Below the pieces are notes generated by a model, which made no database searches, was not told where the DNA came from, and saw nothing but the letters and a program-made list of their open reading frames with translations. Of a stretch of 64,000 bases of DNA, positions 25,679 to 39,395 are shown in pieces. How positions within the stretch are numbered: position 1 is the stretch's first letter; every line of letters begins with the position of its first letter. The position numbers and the translations under genes were made by a program. The stretch comes from Klebsormidium nitens (lineage: Eukaryota > Streptophyta > Klebsormidiophyceae > Klebsormidiales > Klebsormidiaceae): positions 1 to 64,000 of the forward strand of contig DF237287.1 of the NCBI GenBank assembly GCA_000708835.1, in the 5' to 3' direction.

Positions 25679-28600
25679 AGGTTCAAGGAGGCCAACCTTC
25701 TCGACCTCACCCGCGCCCCCGTCGACCGCTCGCGCCTCGCCGCCTGGCTCCACTCCCACCCCGACTCCGTCCCCACTTTCATACACGCCCTTCTCCCGAG
25801 CGTCAGCCTCGACCCAGATGAGTACGCTGTAGACAACTACCGGCAGGCGATGGCCTGGGTGCGCTGGGCCATGCTGGGGGCACCGGAGGACGTCCCCCGG
25901 GCGCTCGACGCCCTGCTCGACACAGGGAGCCAGGGCACCGGAGCGTGCGGCGCACAATGGGGCACAAACGACATCGCGTACCGCTGCCGGGACTGCGAGC
26001 TGGACCCGACGTGCGCCGTGTGCGCCTCGTGTTTCCTGGCCGGAGAGCACAGGGACCACGACTACCAGATGATCCGCACGGGCGGCGGTTGCTGCGACTG
26101 CGGCGACCCGACGGCCTGGCGGCGGGAGGGGTTCTGTCCCAATCACCAGGGGCCGTCTGGGGAGAGCGTCGCGCTCCCCGAGGCTTTCGTGCGCACGGCG
26201 ACTCCGGTCCTGAAAGCGGTGCTGGCGGACTGGGTCGAGAGGCTGGACGTCGCCAGCAAAGCACTGGAGGAGGAGGACTACTACGGAAAGGAAGACGTCG
26301 TAAGCGCCGCAGAAGGCACGAGCACCGTGGTGGCCAGAGAACTTCTAAATTTATGCAACCGGGGGGAGGCGCTATTGCGCTTTGTGGGACGGTTGGTGGG
26401 GGATGAACAACTGGGGCTGCTGAGTGTGCTGATGGGTGCGGGACGGGCGCTGGACTCGGAAGCGGAGACGGAGGTGCACGCGCTGCTGTACAAGCTGCTG
26501 GGGGACCCGGACTTCAAGTACAGCTTCGCCAAAGTGAGCGTTCTCTAGTCATACAAAATTCGATGAGACTCCGAACGGAAGTTTGGCAGCAGAGACCGAT
26601 TCCATAACCCAGCTTGCCAACTGGAATTCGTAAGGTAGTGGTACTTCAGGCCCGGATCTTCGGAGCTACGATCTTGGGAACAGAGCACTTCCGACAGGAT
26701 GTGTGATCGTCAAAGGATTGCCACTGGAAGCTTCCGGTTTCGAGATTATTGTGGATGATTAGGCCTTCAAAAGCTGGGTGCTGCCTGACATGTGTGTAAG
26801 GGCAAGCCCGTTTCGATTCCTGAGGTTCGCTATCGTTGGACCGGGTATAGGTAGTCCCTTTTGGTTCACGAATTCAATCTTAAATCTATTGTGTTCACTC
26901 TCACTCTTTAAATTGGGCAAACGAGTTGTTGAGAATCCAAAGCACATGCACTTCCAGCATTATCGTCCCTTACAAGTCGCTGACCGGAAGCAAGCAACCG
27001 TCCAGAAACCGACCACTTTGCGTGTTTTTTGCGGCTCTATAAACATGACGCCCTCCTCGCTTCCGCAGGTGTTCCTTCAAAACTACACCCTCTTTGCGGA
27101 ACAGCGCGGGTACCCGCTCACGCACTTCTCCGGCTTCTCAGTGCAAATCTTCACAGTGCCTCTGCTGACCGCACGATTGGTTCTCGAGAACGATCTGCTG
27201 GACATTCTGCTGTCCACGCTGCGGGACGCTGTGCGTCCCGCCATAGGACAAATGGGACGTTTGGAGGTACGTAATCTCTTTCTTCTCACTTTTGCTTCTG
27301 ATGTTCATTTCCAGTTGCCATAGGTCGTTGAGGACTATCACGTTGTCGTTGCGGCTGTTTTGTCATCCTGGAAGGAGAGGCGAGAGTTTGAAGTCAAGCG
27401 GGAGTTCGTAGCAGTCGAAAATTTGTCTGAGAAAAAAGCTTCCACGTGCAACGTAGAGAACCCATCGGGACTACGGTAGTAAACTTCGGCTGCACCCTGC
27501 CGCATTCTTTTGCTCTGCCATCGTGAGAGATGCTGTCCTGTGCACAGAATGTCCCCGGCTCCAATTTAAGAGGTTCCTACCGGCCTAAGATTCACTGCAC
27601 AGGTTTTGACACTCTCTTCCGGTTTCTCTTTCTTTGACTCTTATTATCTATGATAGCTAAGCAAGCGGACAGTCTCTTGCGCTCCTCAGGTGGCCCACTC
27701 CAGCATCCAGACCCAGCAATACTCCCGCATCCTCAGCGACCTCAAGTACGTCCTCTCCGCCCCCGCGGTCGCCGGCTTCGCCGCCGAGGTCCGTCCCGAG
27801 CTCGCGCGCTCCTTCGTGCACTTCCTCGCCTTTCCGCAGGGCATGCTGCCGCACACACGACGTACCGGCACGCACATCGAGATGGAATCCGAGGCCTGGC
27901 GGGACGCGCTGATGCTCGAGACGGAGCTCGGGATGCTGTACCGGTTGATCGTAGAAGGAGCGAAGCAGGGTCGGGGGGCCTGGGACGAGGTAGCGGTCGA
28001 GCTTTCGAGCACAGAGGGGGAGGAGACGGGACGTGGGGAACAAGTGGCAGGTGAAACTGGAGCTGATGCCTTGACGGGGATGGAAGGAACGAGTACCGAG
28101 GGGCAACGAGAGTCGAGAAAAGGCAAGGAGAAGGTTCCGCAAGAGGAGGGGAAAGCGCAGACGGACACGAGTGTTTTTGGCGATTCGGACGGCCTGCCTG
28201 AGGAGGAGTACAAGGAGAAGGTGATGGCGTCTCTTGCAGAGATGACCCGGGAGATGGCGAGCTCGGGGCTGGCGAGCCCCGACTTCTTCGCGGTCATGGT
28301 GGGCATGCTGGTGGAGGCGGGGACGCCGTCGCCGCCGGGGGATCCCTCTCTGACGTCATCGCAGCCGGGGGATCCCACTCCGGTCGTGCAGAAGGACCAG
28401 GGTCGAGTCGATCCGGACGGCGTACCTGCGCCGCTGACGAGCCTGATCGCAGTCTGTGCCGGCGTTCTTGCGACGTGGGTGGAGATCGACCAGGTGCGCG
28501 AGTCGCGCAGGCTGGTGCCGGAGCTGATGGCCAGGGAAGCGGCAGATGAACCGGGGTATCCCCCCCGGCAGCTCGAGCGGGTCGCTTTGACGCGGGCGCG

Positions 28601-31600
28601 GTTAGTACGAACAACCCGGCGTTCGGAGCGGATCGTCGGGGCTCAGGACGTGAGACCGGGCCAGCTGCCGGGACTGCCAGAGGTGGCCGGTTTAGCAGCC
28701 CCGGTTAAGGCCAAACCTGCGGCAAACGAGGAGCCAGTTGGGTGGGTAACCTTAGCAGAGTCCGCAAAGTGGCAGACGGTCCACTTTGATGTGGCTAAGC
28801 AGCCGGTGTCGTTCCACCTGCCGCTGCACCGATTCCTGGCGCAGTGCTTCCGGGGGGCGGTGGAGTGCACCGGGGGGGGCTCTCAGGGGCAGTTCCTACG
28901 GTCGCTCCTCCCCGCAAAGTACCGGGAGAGCGGGTTTCCTGCTGCAGTGATGGAGCACGTCCTGCAGCTGCAGGTGGGTCCTGAGAGCAGGGTCCCGTTG
29001 GCCAGTGGCAAGGCTTTGATAAACATTTTTCTCCGTGCTCCCAATCCAACGCTTCAGGAACCACAGTCAGACTTTTGAGACCTGGATGTTCGGTCTACTT
29101 CCAGCCTTCCACAGCGCATACATTGGGGGCGTTGCATAGTCCTAAAATTCGTGACTGCTGATCCATTAGAGTGTGCAGGGAGTTCCTGTGGCCCTCTAAA
29201 CTGCTGTTCCGCTCCTTATTACGAGCACTTGCAGATCTCTCGTGCTTGCCCAGTTTATCACTCACACCCACTCCGCTCACCACCCGCCTGTCTCCCCAGA
29301 TCCGTGCCGGCATGTAGCACCGCAACGGCTTCAGGAGCGCCCACTTGGCCGCCCGGTTCAGCAAAAACTACTCAACACTTCTCTCCTTCTTCATGCTTGC
29401 CACGTATCTCAGCCTCATTACCTAACCAATTCCCCTTCTCCGCAGGTCCTAAACGCCCAGATTCGTGCCGGCATGTGGCGCCGCAACGGCTCCGGCATTG
29501 CCCACCTGGCCGCCCTGTACAGCAACAACTACTGGTGCGAGGACAGCCGCGACCTGGACGTTTTTCTGCTCCAGTGCTGCGCGGTGCTCGCGCCCCCAGA
29601 GGACTTTGTCCAGCGAGTCGTGCAGCGGTTTGGCCTGGAGGAGTACCTTGCGGGGGCCTCCTTGGAGCATGAGTAAGATAGTGATAGAATGCTTCTGTTG
29701 ATGAAGTTTTATGGGTTTGACTCAGGAGGGTTTGCTTCATCTGAGATAAGCCCTCATTGGATTTTGGGTATGGTTGAGAAGTGTCAGTCGCTTGCACTGC
29801 CAACCATACTGACAGATGTACGCTTGAAGACAAAGCTTTGATAGTAGTCCATCGTGAAGGTCAACGTAATCGGTGACTGATAGTTCAATTTACGACGCGA
29901 GCTTAACCAGTGTTGCGCCGGCCCTTGGATCCCTTGTTTCGGACGGGAGCAAGCACTTTCATCACATCACTGTTGGACAAAGAGTCTGCCCATAACCTCT
30001 GGTGTCTCGTCGACATAATGTGCTGCCTCCGAAGAAATACGTCGTGCCCCCGCAACAACCACTGGTTCGTGCTCGCACTTCGTCTTACGTCGGGGCCCTG
30101 TTGCAGGTACGAGCCGCAGCTGGCCGAGGCCCTGCTCGCCCTCCTGGTGCGCATCAGCTCCGAACGGGGCCTCTCGGGGCTGGACGAGAAGCAGCTGCTG
30201 CGGCGCGAGCTGGTGCAACGACTGGCGCGCGAGGACGCCACGTACAGTGCCCTCTCCAAAGCGTTGCCGCCCAAGCTGCGCGAGAGCAAGCACATCAAAG
30301 ACGCGCTGCGCGGTGTGGCCACGTTCATTAAGCCCACAGGTGGGGGCGGTTTTTTTCAGAGAACCTGTATTTGTCGTGAGCAGGGGTCGCCGTGAGCAGG
30401 GGACAAACCGGAGCTCCCGAAGTTTTCAAACTCTTTCCTTGTTAACGCATATCTCAGGATGGAGGCCCGGAGAGTTTTCTTTTTCTTCTACGTCGTAGCC
30501 GCTCCTTTTCTTCGTCAGAATGCGGCCTAATTGTTTCCCTCTTATGGTCTTTCTTCATTTTTCTTCAGGTTTGGAGCCCGGAAAGTTTGCCCTCAAGGAC
30601 AAGTGCTGGCAGGAGCTGGACCCCTGGGCGCTCTCCTGGGACCGCGCCAAGCTGCAAGAAGCCGAGGAGCGCTTCTTCCGGGCGACCAACAAGTCGGCAA
30701 CGTTCGCGCTCCTGCCAAAGTGGACGGACCCGTTTCCCGCCTTTGCGGGCCTTGTGAATATCCCCACGAGCAGAGCGGTGCACGATATAGTGGTTGCGAT
30801 GCTCAGTCGGGCGGAGGAGGGGAGAGACGGGAAGGTCACCGACAACGGGCTGTATGCGGCGCTGCATCTGCTGGCCCTGGCGCTGGACACGTGTCAGAAG
30901 GCGACTGGCCCGGTGGATCGGCTGCCGTTCTTTCAGAAGGCTGTGGAGGGAGTGCTGGGTATAGTGGGCGGGAGGGGCTTTTCGGCGGGGGCCAGTTCGG
31001 GAGCTGGGAAGCGGGGTCTGGTTGAGCTGCTCGTACGGCTCAGGGGGCGCTTTTTGCAGGGAGAAGCGGGGGGGGACGCGAGAAAAACGGAGGGGGCGAA
31101 GATGATTGAGGGCTTTCTGAGAAGTCTAGCCACGATGCACGAAGCCTTGCAGCGTGGGATCCTGACGCTCGATCCGACCGTTCTGTCCGAAATGGAGGAA
31201 AGTAAAGAGACCGGTACGGGTCCGCCAACGGAGATCGAGCAGCGGAAGCAGCAAGCACGGGCTCGTCAGGCCGCGATGCTGGCGCGCATGAAGGCGTCGC
31301 AGGCGCAGTTCGCCGCGACAATGACTGCAGGCGATGACGAAAGCGAGCAGGAGTCAGAGGCTGCCACGTGTGTGCTCTGCAGAGCGCCATCGAGCGAGTC
31401 GGGGGCCAGCCCGCTGTGCCACGTGGTCCTAGGGCAGCGCTCGCGCGTTGTGGCGTGGGCGCGTCGCCCGTTGCCGGACTGGCAGGCGGGTATTCACACC
31501 GAGGGGGGGCCCGACGCCGAGCGGCACTACTCGCGGTTGGGCCCGATTGGGTGGAGTGCGCAGGGGGGGATGTGATGGGCCCGGGGGGGCGGATGCTCGT

Positions 31601-34600
31601 GGCAACCACGCGGGGGGCGCTTTGGATGAACGAGGGGGAGGTGATGGATTTGGACGTCCCTGAGGGGGATCTGACGGAGTTTGCGGCGGGGGGTGAAGAT
31701 GAGTTGGTAGCTCAACAGGTGATGGAAGCCATGTGGGGGAACCTGATGCCTGTCGAGGGAGGTGTGGCGTTGCTTGCGCAGGACGAGGACGGGGGTGGGG
31801 AAGAAGAGGGCGCCCCGGCGCCGAACGCCTGGCAAATGGTAGTGGGGGGGCAGGTATTGGCGCCTGGACCGACCCCCTTCTTGGGGCAAGCAGAGGGAGA
31901 GGTGGGGCCCCCGGAGAGAATAGCGGAGTCAGAGGACGAGGAAGGAGGAGACTGGGAGATGGAGGAGGTTGAGGATGACGACGCGGTGTCCGAGTTTGGT
32001 AAGGAGGGTTGCCCTCAGAGCATGAGGATTTTTAGGATCGCTACACGCTACCTAACAAAAATAATGGACGGAGCAAGCATTTTGAAGTATTGAAGAAAGT
32101 TTGAAGAGTCCGAAAACCATTCTCGCGTCTTAACGTGCTCTCAGGCTTGACAGGGGGTGTCTTCCGATTTGAGAATCAAGTGTTGTTGATTTTCAATTCC
32201 TTTCCGTGAGGTGCACGCAGTCTCGCTCGCCCGAGGAACCGCTCAAAGTCTGTCATACGCCGGCTTTTGTCGTTCGGGGGACAACATTTGTTTCCCTCTT
32301 TCGCAGAGGACCTCTTGGAAAGCTTCCTTGAGGCAGAAACTGACCACGGTCCGGGACTGGCCTCGGACGATGACGATGAACCATCAAATGACAGTAAGTC
32401 CTCGTTCTCATGATTTGATCTGAGCCGTTTCTGTCCTCTTTCAGGCGCTATTATCATTGTATGCGTTATCGAGCTTTTAGTACGTAGACCACAGATTCAT
32501 GTGCAGCTAAGCTTCTGTTCGAAGAAGACGCAGTGAACTACCGTGCATTCTGAGCATATCTAGTCCTTAAGACGGAGCTTTGGAAGACGTTGACTGTAGA
32601 AAGGCGTTTTACTGAAATATGTTTTTGCATCCGCAAAGGTCATTTGGAAAATTCCAAGCACACACGCTCTGCAAGCCTATTGTGTCGATCAGATTATGAA
32701 TGTAAAAGCAGGAAGCTATCGAGTAGAATGCAAACACGCACCTTTCCACACGTCAGCTGCTCTCTTAACTCTTTCTTTACTGCTGCACTGTTAGGCGGCT
32801 CCCCTGACGATCACGACATGCCGACGGCCGCCCCTGCGGCCGAAAGAATAGCACAAACAAACGGCACCGCCCCCCCCGAAGCTTCCACGGCAGAAGACTC
32901 TTCGGGGGGAACCGAACCGAGGCCCAGCGCACCCCCACCGGACGTGGCCGGCCCCAGTAACCCTTCCCCGGGCGAAGAACGTGGGAGAGATCAAGCGATC
33001 GAAGAGCAGTTGAGACAATTTTTGGCCGCCGAAGCGGCGGCGGAAGTCGCGCCTGGGGGAAGCGCCCTTCTTCCGGGGGGTCCCCNNNNNNNNNNNNNNN
33101 NNNNNNNNNNNNNNNNNNNNNNNNNNNNNNNNNNNNNNNNNNNNNNNNNNNNNNNNNNNNNNNNNNNNNNNNNNNNNNNNNNNNNNNNNNNNNNNNNNNN
33201 NNNNNNNNNNNNNNNNNNNNNNNNNNNNNNNNNNNNNNNNNNNNNNNNNNNNNNNGGGGTGGGCGAAATGCGGCAGAGGGGGGAGAAGAAAGGGGACGAG
33301 TGGAGGGGCCAGTGGGCGAGGCCGGAGTCGATGCTGCGTTAGAGGAAGCCGCCGCCGCTGCGTTCCAGAGGCAGCTTCTGGCGGCTCACGGTGCCATGTT
33401 CCCCGCTGGGCCGGGTGCAGCAGCGCGGAGGGCGGGAGGGGATGGAGGGCAGCCGGACTACGCGGCCCTCCAACGCGTAATCGAAGGAGCTTTGCGCGAC
33501 GCTGAGGTACAGAGCGGCACCGGGGCGGGCGAAGGAAGCGCGGCCGCACCAGCACGTCTCAGTGCGTCCGAGGAAGGGATCCCCCAATTCGAGCAGGCGG
33601 AAGGGTCCCTGCAGGCCTTAAGCCACGCCCTCTTTGGGCGTCCGGACGATCGTAGCAACGAGCCTGGGCAGACAACGGACGCAGGTTCGGGCGCTGCGCC
33701 GGAGCAGGAACTAGAATGGCTGCGCGCGGCTGCTGGCGACGACGCCACGGTGGCTGGGCCGTCGGATGACGTCATGCGGGGCCTTTACACCAAGTACGTG
33801 ACGTACCATCGTATCGCGGCGGAGGCTCAGCCGGCTGCGGAAGCGGAAGCGGAAGACGGGGTCGGGTTGCACTTCCGGGCGTGCGGCCACGCGATTCACG
33901 CCAAGTGCCTGGAGGGCTACTTCCAGAGCCTGTACCAGTCGAGCATGCAGAGGTAGGGCCCGCGGTGTGAATATGCTCGCAGACCGGGTTCCCTCTTTTC
34001 AAGCCGTTCGGAAGGTGCACGGCCGAATTCCAAAGATCGACTGCCTGAATTGGGGCAACGTGCTTAAGGGCTGTCCAGGCTGTTGGATCTGTTTGTCTTC
34101 GACGGCCTTTTCTCTTGAATTGTGCGTCGCTAAGGGTCCAATAAGGAAAGGGGATTGCTTGTGAACGTTGCTGCTTACTTGGGCTCGGATGGCGGAATCA
34201 AAGGCCTTTGCCGAAAGATAATTTTAAGGGATACTCCAAATACTTTCTACTTGACACTGACCCTTGCAAGTCTGGACAACTCTCGCATTCTCAAGAGTAC
34301 TTACGTCTGCTCTGTGCATACCGTCCAATTGCAGAGAACTCTTCGAGGGCGCGCACATCGTCAGCCTCGACGCGGGCGAGTTCCTGTGCCCCGTCTGCCG
34401 CCGCCTCGCCAATGCCGCGCTCCCCATGCTGCCCGCCGCGCCCTCAAACGCACTGCTGACGTCAGCACCGTCTGCAGTCCCCGCTTCCAGTCCCGCGGGC
34501 GCTTCAGCTGTTGGCGAGGTGCCCCCCGGGGCCGAAAACGGAGCCACGTCATCACCGGTTGCAACCCCCGGCCCCTCTCCTGGGGGCGCTTCAGCCGCAG

Positions 34601-37600
34601 GCGAGGTCCCCCCCCGGGCACAAAATGGAGCGTCCTCCTCAACCGGTCCCCCAGCAGTGTCGGAGTCACCCCGAGATGCACCAGACACAGGTCCGAGTTC
34701 GCAAGCGGAGGCTCGTCCGGGGGAAACGGGTGCCGGCATGCCAATCGCGGAGTATGTGCGCCCCGCCGTAAAGCTGATTCTCGACGCGGAGGTACGGACG
34801 GACCCCAACGGCCCGTACGGCATCGACGAAAGCTACTGGGCGTCGGGCCGCAATCAGGCACCGGTTGCGCCGGAGGTCACGGGGGCTCTGGAGAACCTTG
34901 CCACACGGGGTGCGCGATTGTCGGGCCGAACGAGGCCGACACACGGGCTGGAGCTGTGGGAGGCGCTGGGGTTCACCGTGCAGGCGACCGAGCTGGCCGC
35001 GAGGAGGGTGAGCGGGTCGCCGGAAAGGGGTGCGGGGATTTTGGACAAACTTGGACGGTCCACGAGCGACGTTGGCGCAGAGGGCGCGGTTCCGGACAAA
35101 GGCAAGCGGGCTGTGACGGATACCGGCGCCAGTGTGCCGAAGGAAGAGAGTTCCCAGGTCGAGCGGGCACAGTCTGACGTCACTGATCACGTCAGCAAGC
35201 GGCTCGAGGCGCTCGCGGCTGCTGCGGGGGACGAGGGTCGCTCAGTGTTGCGGCCGTTGGCGCAGGCGACGATCGCGCTGCGCGGCGCGAGCATTCCGGA
35301 GCAGCTGTTCCGGGCGCGGGGGCTGCAGATCCTGGCGGGGGCGTTGCTCAGGGGAAAGTCCAGGTAAGGGAGCTCAGGTGTTTTGTAGACACTTCGGAAG
35401 TTCATGCTGTTTTCGGAGTTTTTGCAGAGGCACTGCTCAGGGGGAGGTCCAGATAAGGGAGTCAAGACGTTTTGCAGAACTGAAGGAAGCTGTCTCATTT
35501 CCAGAATCCCATGCGCTTCCGCTGGTCTTAGCCACCTTTGGCCTGTCTCGTTTTCTCGGCGCCCACAATCGTTCCCATCTCTTGGTTTGGCGACATTTCA
35601 AGCAGCGGCCGAAGAATTCATACCATGCACCGCTTGGAGTGTCCCTCCGGTATCTGAAAGGGCTTGTCGACCTCAACGGCAGGATTCGGCCACAAAGAGA
35701 ACGGGAGAATTTTTGCTCGAGTCGGGTCGTCCGGACAACAAAACGCCTCCAAGCAGACAGACTGACCACTTTCCAGTGAGGAAACCTTTGCTCTTTTCGC
35801 TTTTTGTGCAGGGACGAACTCCCCAGCGAGCTGACCGCCGGGCACTCGGATCGAACGGCCGCGGAGACGCGCTTCTGGCGGCTGCTGGCGGACCCCGTCC
35901 TGTTCCACGACCCGTTCTCCACTCTAGTTCGCCTGCTGTACGTCCTCAAGGGGGACCTCTTGGATGCGGAGGGAATGAAGGCGCTGATACGCTTTCTGCA
36001 CCTAGTATTGTTGGAGGTAAGCGTGATGAAGGTTGAGTTTGGGGATCATAAGCGGGCAGGACGGGTAGCTAAGCACCCTGGGACGGATGGGGTCAGTTTT
36101 GAGAGTTGGGATGGTTTCGGGCGCAGAGCAAGCGGATTCAGGACGCAAATATGCTGTGGTAGTTGAGGGCCTTTTTGGGGCTTTCTATTCCTAGATTCGA
36201 CCACTCTGCGAGTATTGACCTCTTTGGGAGTCAAGCGAAAACTAGTTAGTCCGTCCCTGGAAACGTCAATGCTCTTTCTGCGACTGCCCTTCGATACCCC
36301 CTCCCTCCGATTGTGCATCTGCTTTGGCCCCCTTCTCTGAGTTTGAAACACGGAACTTCCAAACTGCCCGGCAATGCATGCGGCCCTAAGACCCTGAAGC
36401 CCTAAATACTCTCGTACCCTAAAACCCCAAAAGTGCTGGTCATTACGCCTCTGCTCCACGTCATGCAGGCGTGTAATTCCTGCCCCCACGCACCCTCCAA
36501 CCAGGAGGCGTCCGTTCCGCCGACGGAAGCGACACGCGCTGAGCGCCTCCGTCGGATGTCCCTCCCCTTCCTGCGCCAGAGCGCCCTCCTCCTGGAAGCG
36601 CTGCACCCGGGTTCCGTCCCCAGCTTCCGTTCTCCGGCGGAATCCGCTGCGGCTGCCGCAGCGCGCTCCGCTGCGTCGCGCACGCGCATCGTCGCCCCGC
36701 CGGAAGAGGCCGCTGACGTCATCGAAGCCGGCGCGGGGCACCTCGAAGCGCTTGTACTTGAAGCCGACCTGGGACTCGCTCTGGAGCGGATCACGGCGGC
36801 GGAGCGTGCTGATGTGGCGGCCCCGGCGGACACGTGGCAGCGGCATTTCGAGGCGGAGGTCGAGGGGTGGCGCGGGGTGGAGACGTACCGGGGGGAAAGG
36901 GATGCGAGGCCGTTCCAGCTGATGCAACTGCCTCGCAACTACCACGAGCTGTTTCAGAGGTGGGTGACGGTATGACTGGCGTCGGCCGAAAAACGCGCTT
37001 TGGGAGGGAGTGAGGGTAGAGTTTTCTCGCTTGGCAAGGTGACGTGGTCAAAAGCGAAACTATACGGCCGTGAATCGGACATCATCATTCGTAGGGACTT
37101 CGTACTGCCAGCACACCGCGTGGTTTGATGAAATTTTTGACCTCTTTCAGCGACTGTTCTGTTATCACTTTCATCCAAAGCGCTTATGCTTCGAATCTGA
37201 CAACAGGAACGAGGAACCTGTTGAGAACGAGCAATCTTCTATTTTGCAGCAACTGCCTGGGTTTGGTCCTCTCGTCCAGCATATTCCTTGAGCTTCAGTA
37301 TCGAAGTTTGAATCAACTTAAGCCGCGAGGACCTTAAGGTCTTGCTTTCGTAGAGGGCCGAGGGGGGCCTCGTCTGATTACCGTTGGGTCTTCAATTGGG
37401 GTCACCGTTCGTTCCAGGCACGTCTCTTCCACAAAAATAATCAGAGCCGAGTCCTCACTTGCCCGTCGTCAACTTCGACCCGGTCAACGATCGCGCAATG
37501 AAGATTCCCACACTTTCTTCGCACCGACTAAGAAACTCGAGAATCGACAGCCGGCTACACTACGCCGTCTATCAGCCCGTGCTGCGTAGTCCTTCCGCCC

Positions 37601-39395
37601 GACGGCCGTAAATAGGAAGCACTTCCAACGTTCAAACTGTTCTGGCTTCCCATCTTCGTCCCACTTCTTCGCAGGTATGTCAAGGCCAAGTGTCGACTCT
37701 GCAAGACGGTCCCGGTGCAACCCGTCCTTTGCCTCGTGTGCGGCGCCTTCCTCTGCGGCCACTCCCGCAAGGCCTGCTGCAGGTGAGATAGCGTGACGCG
37801 CGCTGGAACTCGCTTACAACAGCTGTGACATCACTTCGTTCTTCCTTTCGTTTTCGCGCGAGGTCTGCCTGCGCTGTCGGGAGGGATCAGTGACTGCCTC
37901 GGCGCTCGAGTTTGTTGAGCGAATTTAAGATGTGACCGGCTTTGTAATTGGGGGTCTTTTGCCGCCATGGATTGCGGCGATCTAAACCTCGTCGCAAGGC
38001 TGCGTAGAGAGCTCCTGCTGCGCTTGAGGTAGGAGCTGTAAGCTCCTGAGGGTGCGTTTAATACCTAGACACAGCTGTCGCTTCGTGGATCGTATTGACA
38101 ATTCCGTCCTCCCACTTTCATCCGCTCCCGAAAAGAGAAGGACAGGCGCTCAGATGAAAGTAACCTCTCTCTCTCTCTCGGCGACAGTATTCTCTATGAA
38201 GCAAAGCTTCCTATTTCTATACGAGTTCACGAGAGCTTAGACTTTGCTTCAGCACCCGCCGAGGTGCTCTCCGTCAAACCTGGTAACGGTCCTCTGCCTT
38301 GCAGTGTCAAACAAGGCACTTTGCTTCTGAGGGCGCCCTCTTGACACCACGTCTGTTTCTGCAGAGTGGACAACCGCGGGGAGTGCTACCGCCACGCCTC
38401 CGAGTGCGGGGTTGGTGTCGGCGTCTTCCTTTTCCTGCGCCGGACGACCATTACGCTGCTGAGGAACGGTCGCCAAACCGTCTGGCTCTCGCCATACCTA
38501 GATGCACATGGCGAGGAGGTACGCTCTTATCTCATCCTAGTTCTGCCCTCTCGTAGCAAATAACTGTGTTTCAGGGACCTCTCCTTTTTTCTCCCTTGTT
38601 TCGATCCTTCTCAGGAACACACCTCCTCCCTCTTGATTTTACTCCCCTGTTCGGTGAGTTGCCCACGATCCCAATTACCTCCCAAAGTGAAATGCGGAGC
38701 ATGTGCGCCAAAGCTGGTTACCCAATATATACTTTGCGTGTGCATCATTGCTGCATCGGATGCGTCAACCCTGAAAGAGCTATCTACATCCGAACGAGCG
38801 GTCGAGATCGATCGCTATGAACTGTGTGTGGCCTTAGTATCTGGCGCGATCTTGAGTATCAATGCAGACGCCTTCAACAGTAGGTTACAGATGCCAAGGC
38901 GACGGAGCAGCGCATGAACTTGTACTCATAGCCAAGCTTTCCATGACATATTGAATACTTTAAAAAGCGCGAAAAGACCGGAGAAGGTGAAAGTTGCCTC
39001 TTGGAAACAAACTTCAACGCCGAGGTTTGATTGTTGAGAGCTCTTGCGGTCATCTTCCACTCTTGGACCAACTCAATGTTCTTTGAACACCTGAGATACG
39101 CGGGCCCAAAGTTGCACACCCGCCCAGGTTGTCAACCTTGTTTTTCAACGGTGAACTCCTGTCTGGTCAAAATGTTATTGCTGATTCTCATGAAATTCTG
39201 GAAAAACGTATTCGAGTTTTCTCTCATGTCCGCGCAATGCCACCGCAGGATATCGACCTAAGACGCGGCAAGCCCTTGTTCCTAAGTGAGGAGCGCTACA
39301 ACGCACTGACGGAAATGGTGGCATCCATGGGGATGGATCACGACTCTCAGGTTCTTGCTCGGACTGTAAGAAGGCTCCCACAGGCCATTGAGTAG
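25679..39395 (+). CDS. PRT6: PRT6/UBR1-type E3 ubiquitin ligase (N-recognin), 5' incomplete
   Basis: Recognises basic N-terminal residues (Arg/N-degron pathway) and ubiquitinates the protein. Fifteen exons read: 25679-26533, 27069-27266, 27690-28973, 29446-29672, 30107-30339, 30569-31489, 31564-31998, 32307-32393, 32795-33952 (contains the gap), 34335-35363, 35812-36016, 36469-36959, 37675-37782, 38365-38518, 39249-39395; about 2500 aa. Exon 1 holds a complete UBR box (25940-26150: C/H zinc ligands, CCDCGDPTAW with the acidic substrate pocket). A RING-H2 is split: CVLC in exon 6, FRACGHAIHAKCLEGYF in exon 9, FLCPVCRRL in exon 10. The C-terminal zinc/autoinhibitory block (CRLCKTVPVQPVLCLVCG, ECYRHASECGVGVGVFLFLR, RRGKPLFLSEERYNALTEMV) is typical of PRT6. 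The 31490-31563 intron is inferred from a frame change. An exon with the start codon is missing upstream. Confidence 0.92.
29297..29372 (+). repeat. Echo of PRT6 exon 4 5' end
   Basis: Copy of 29455-29531 in the upstream intron, with a preceded CCCCAG acceptor-like site. It would read QIRAGM then hit an in-frame TAG where the exon has TGG, so it is not a coding alternative. Confidence 0.85.
33086..33255. other. Assembly gap (Ns) inside PRT6 exon 9
   Basis: A run of 170 Ns in GC-rich low-complexity coding sequence. The reading frame before the gap and that after it differ by one, which the nominal gap length would explain; true length is unknown. Confidence 0.95.
35429..35492 (+). repeat. Echo of PRT6 exon 10 3' end with broken donor
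   Basis: Copy of 35339-35404 (last exon bases plus about 40 bases of intron), immediately downstream. The donor G-GTAAGGG is A-GATAAGGG in the copy, so the second site cannot be used by the normal spliceosome. Confidence 0.85.
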
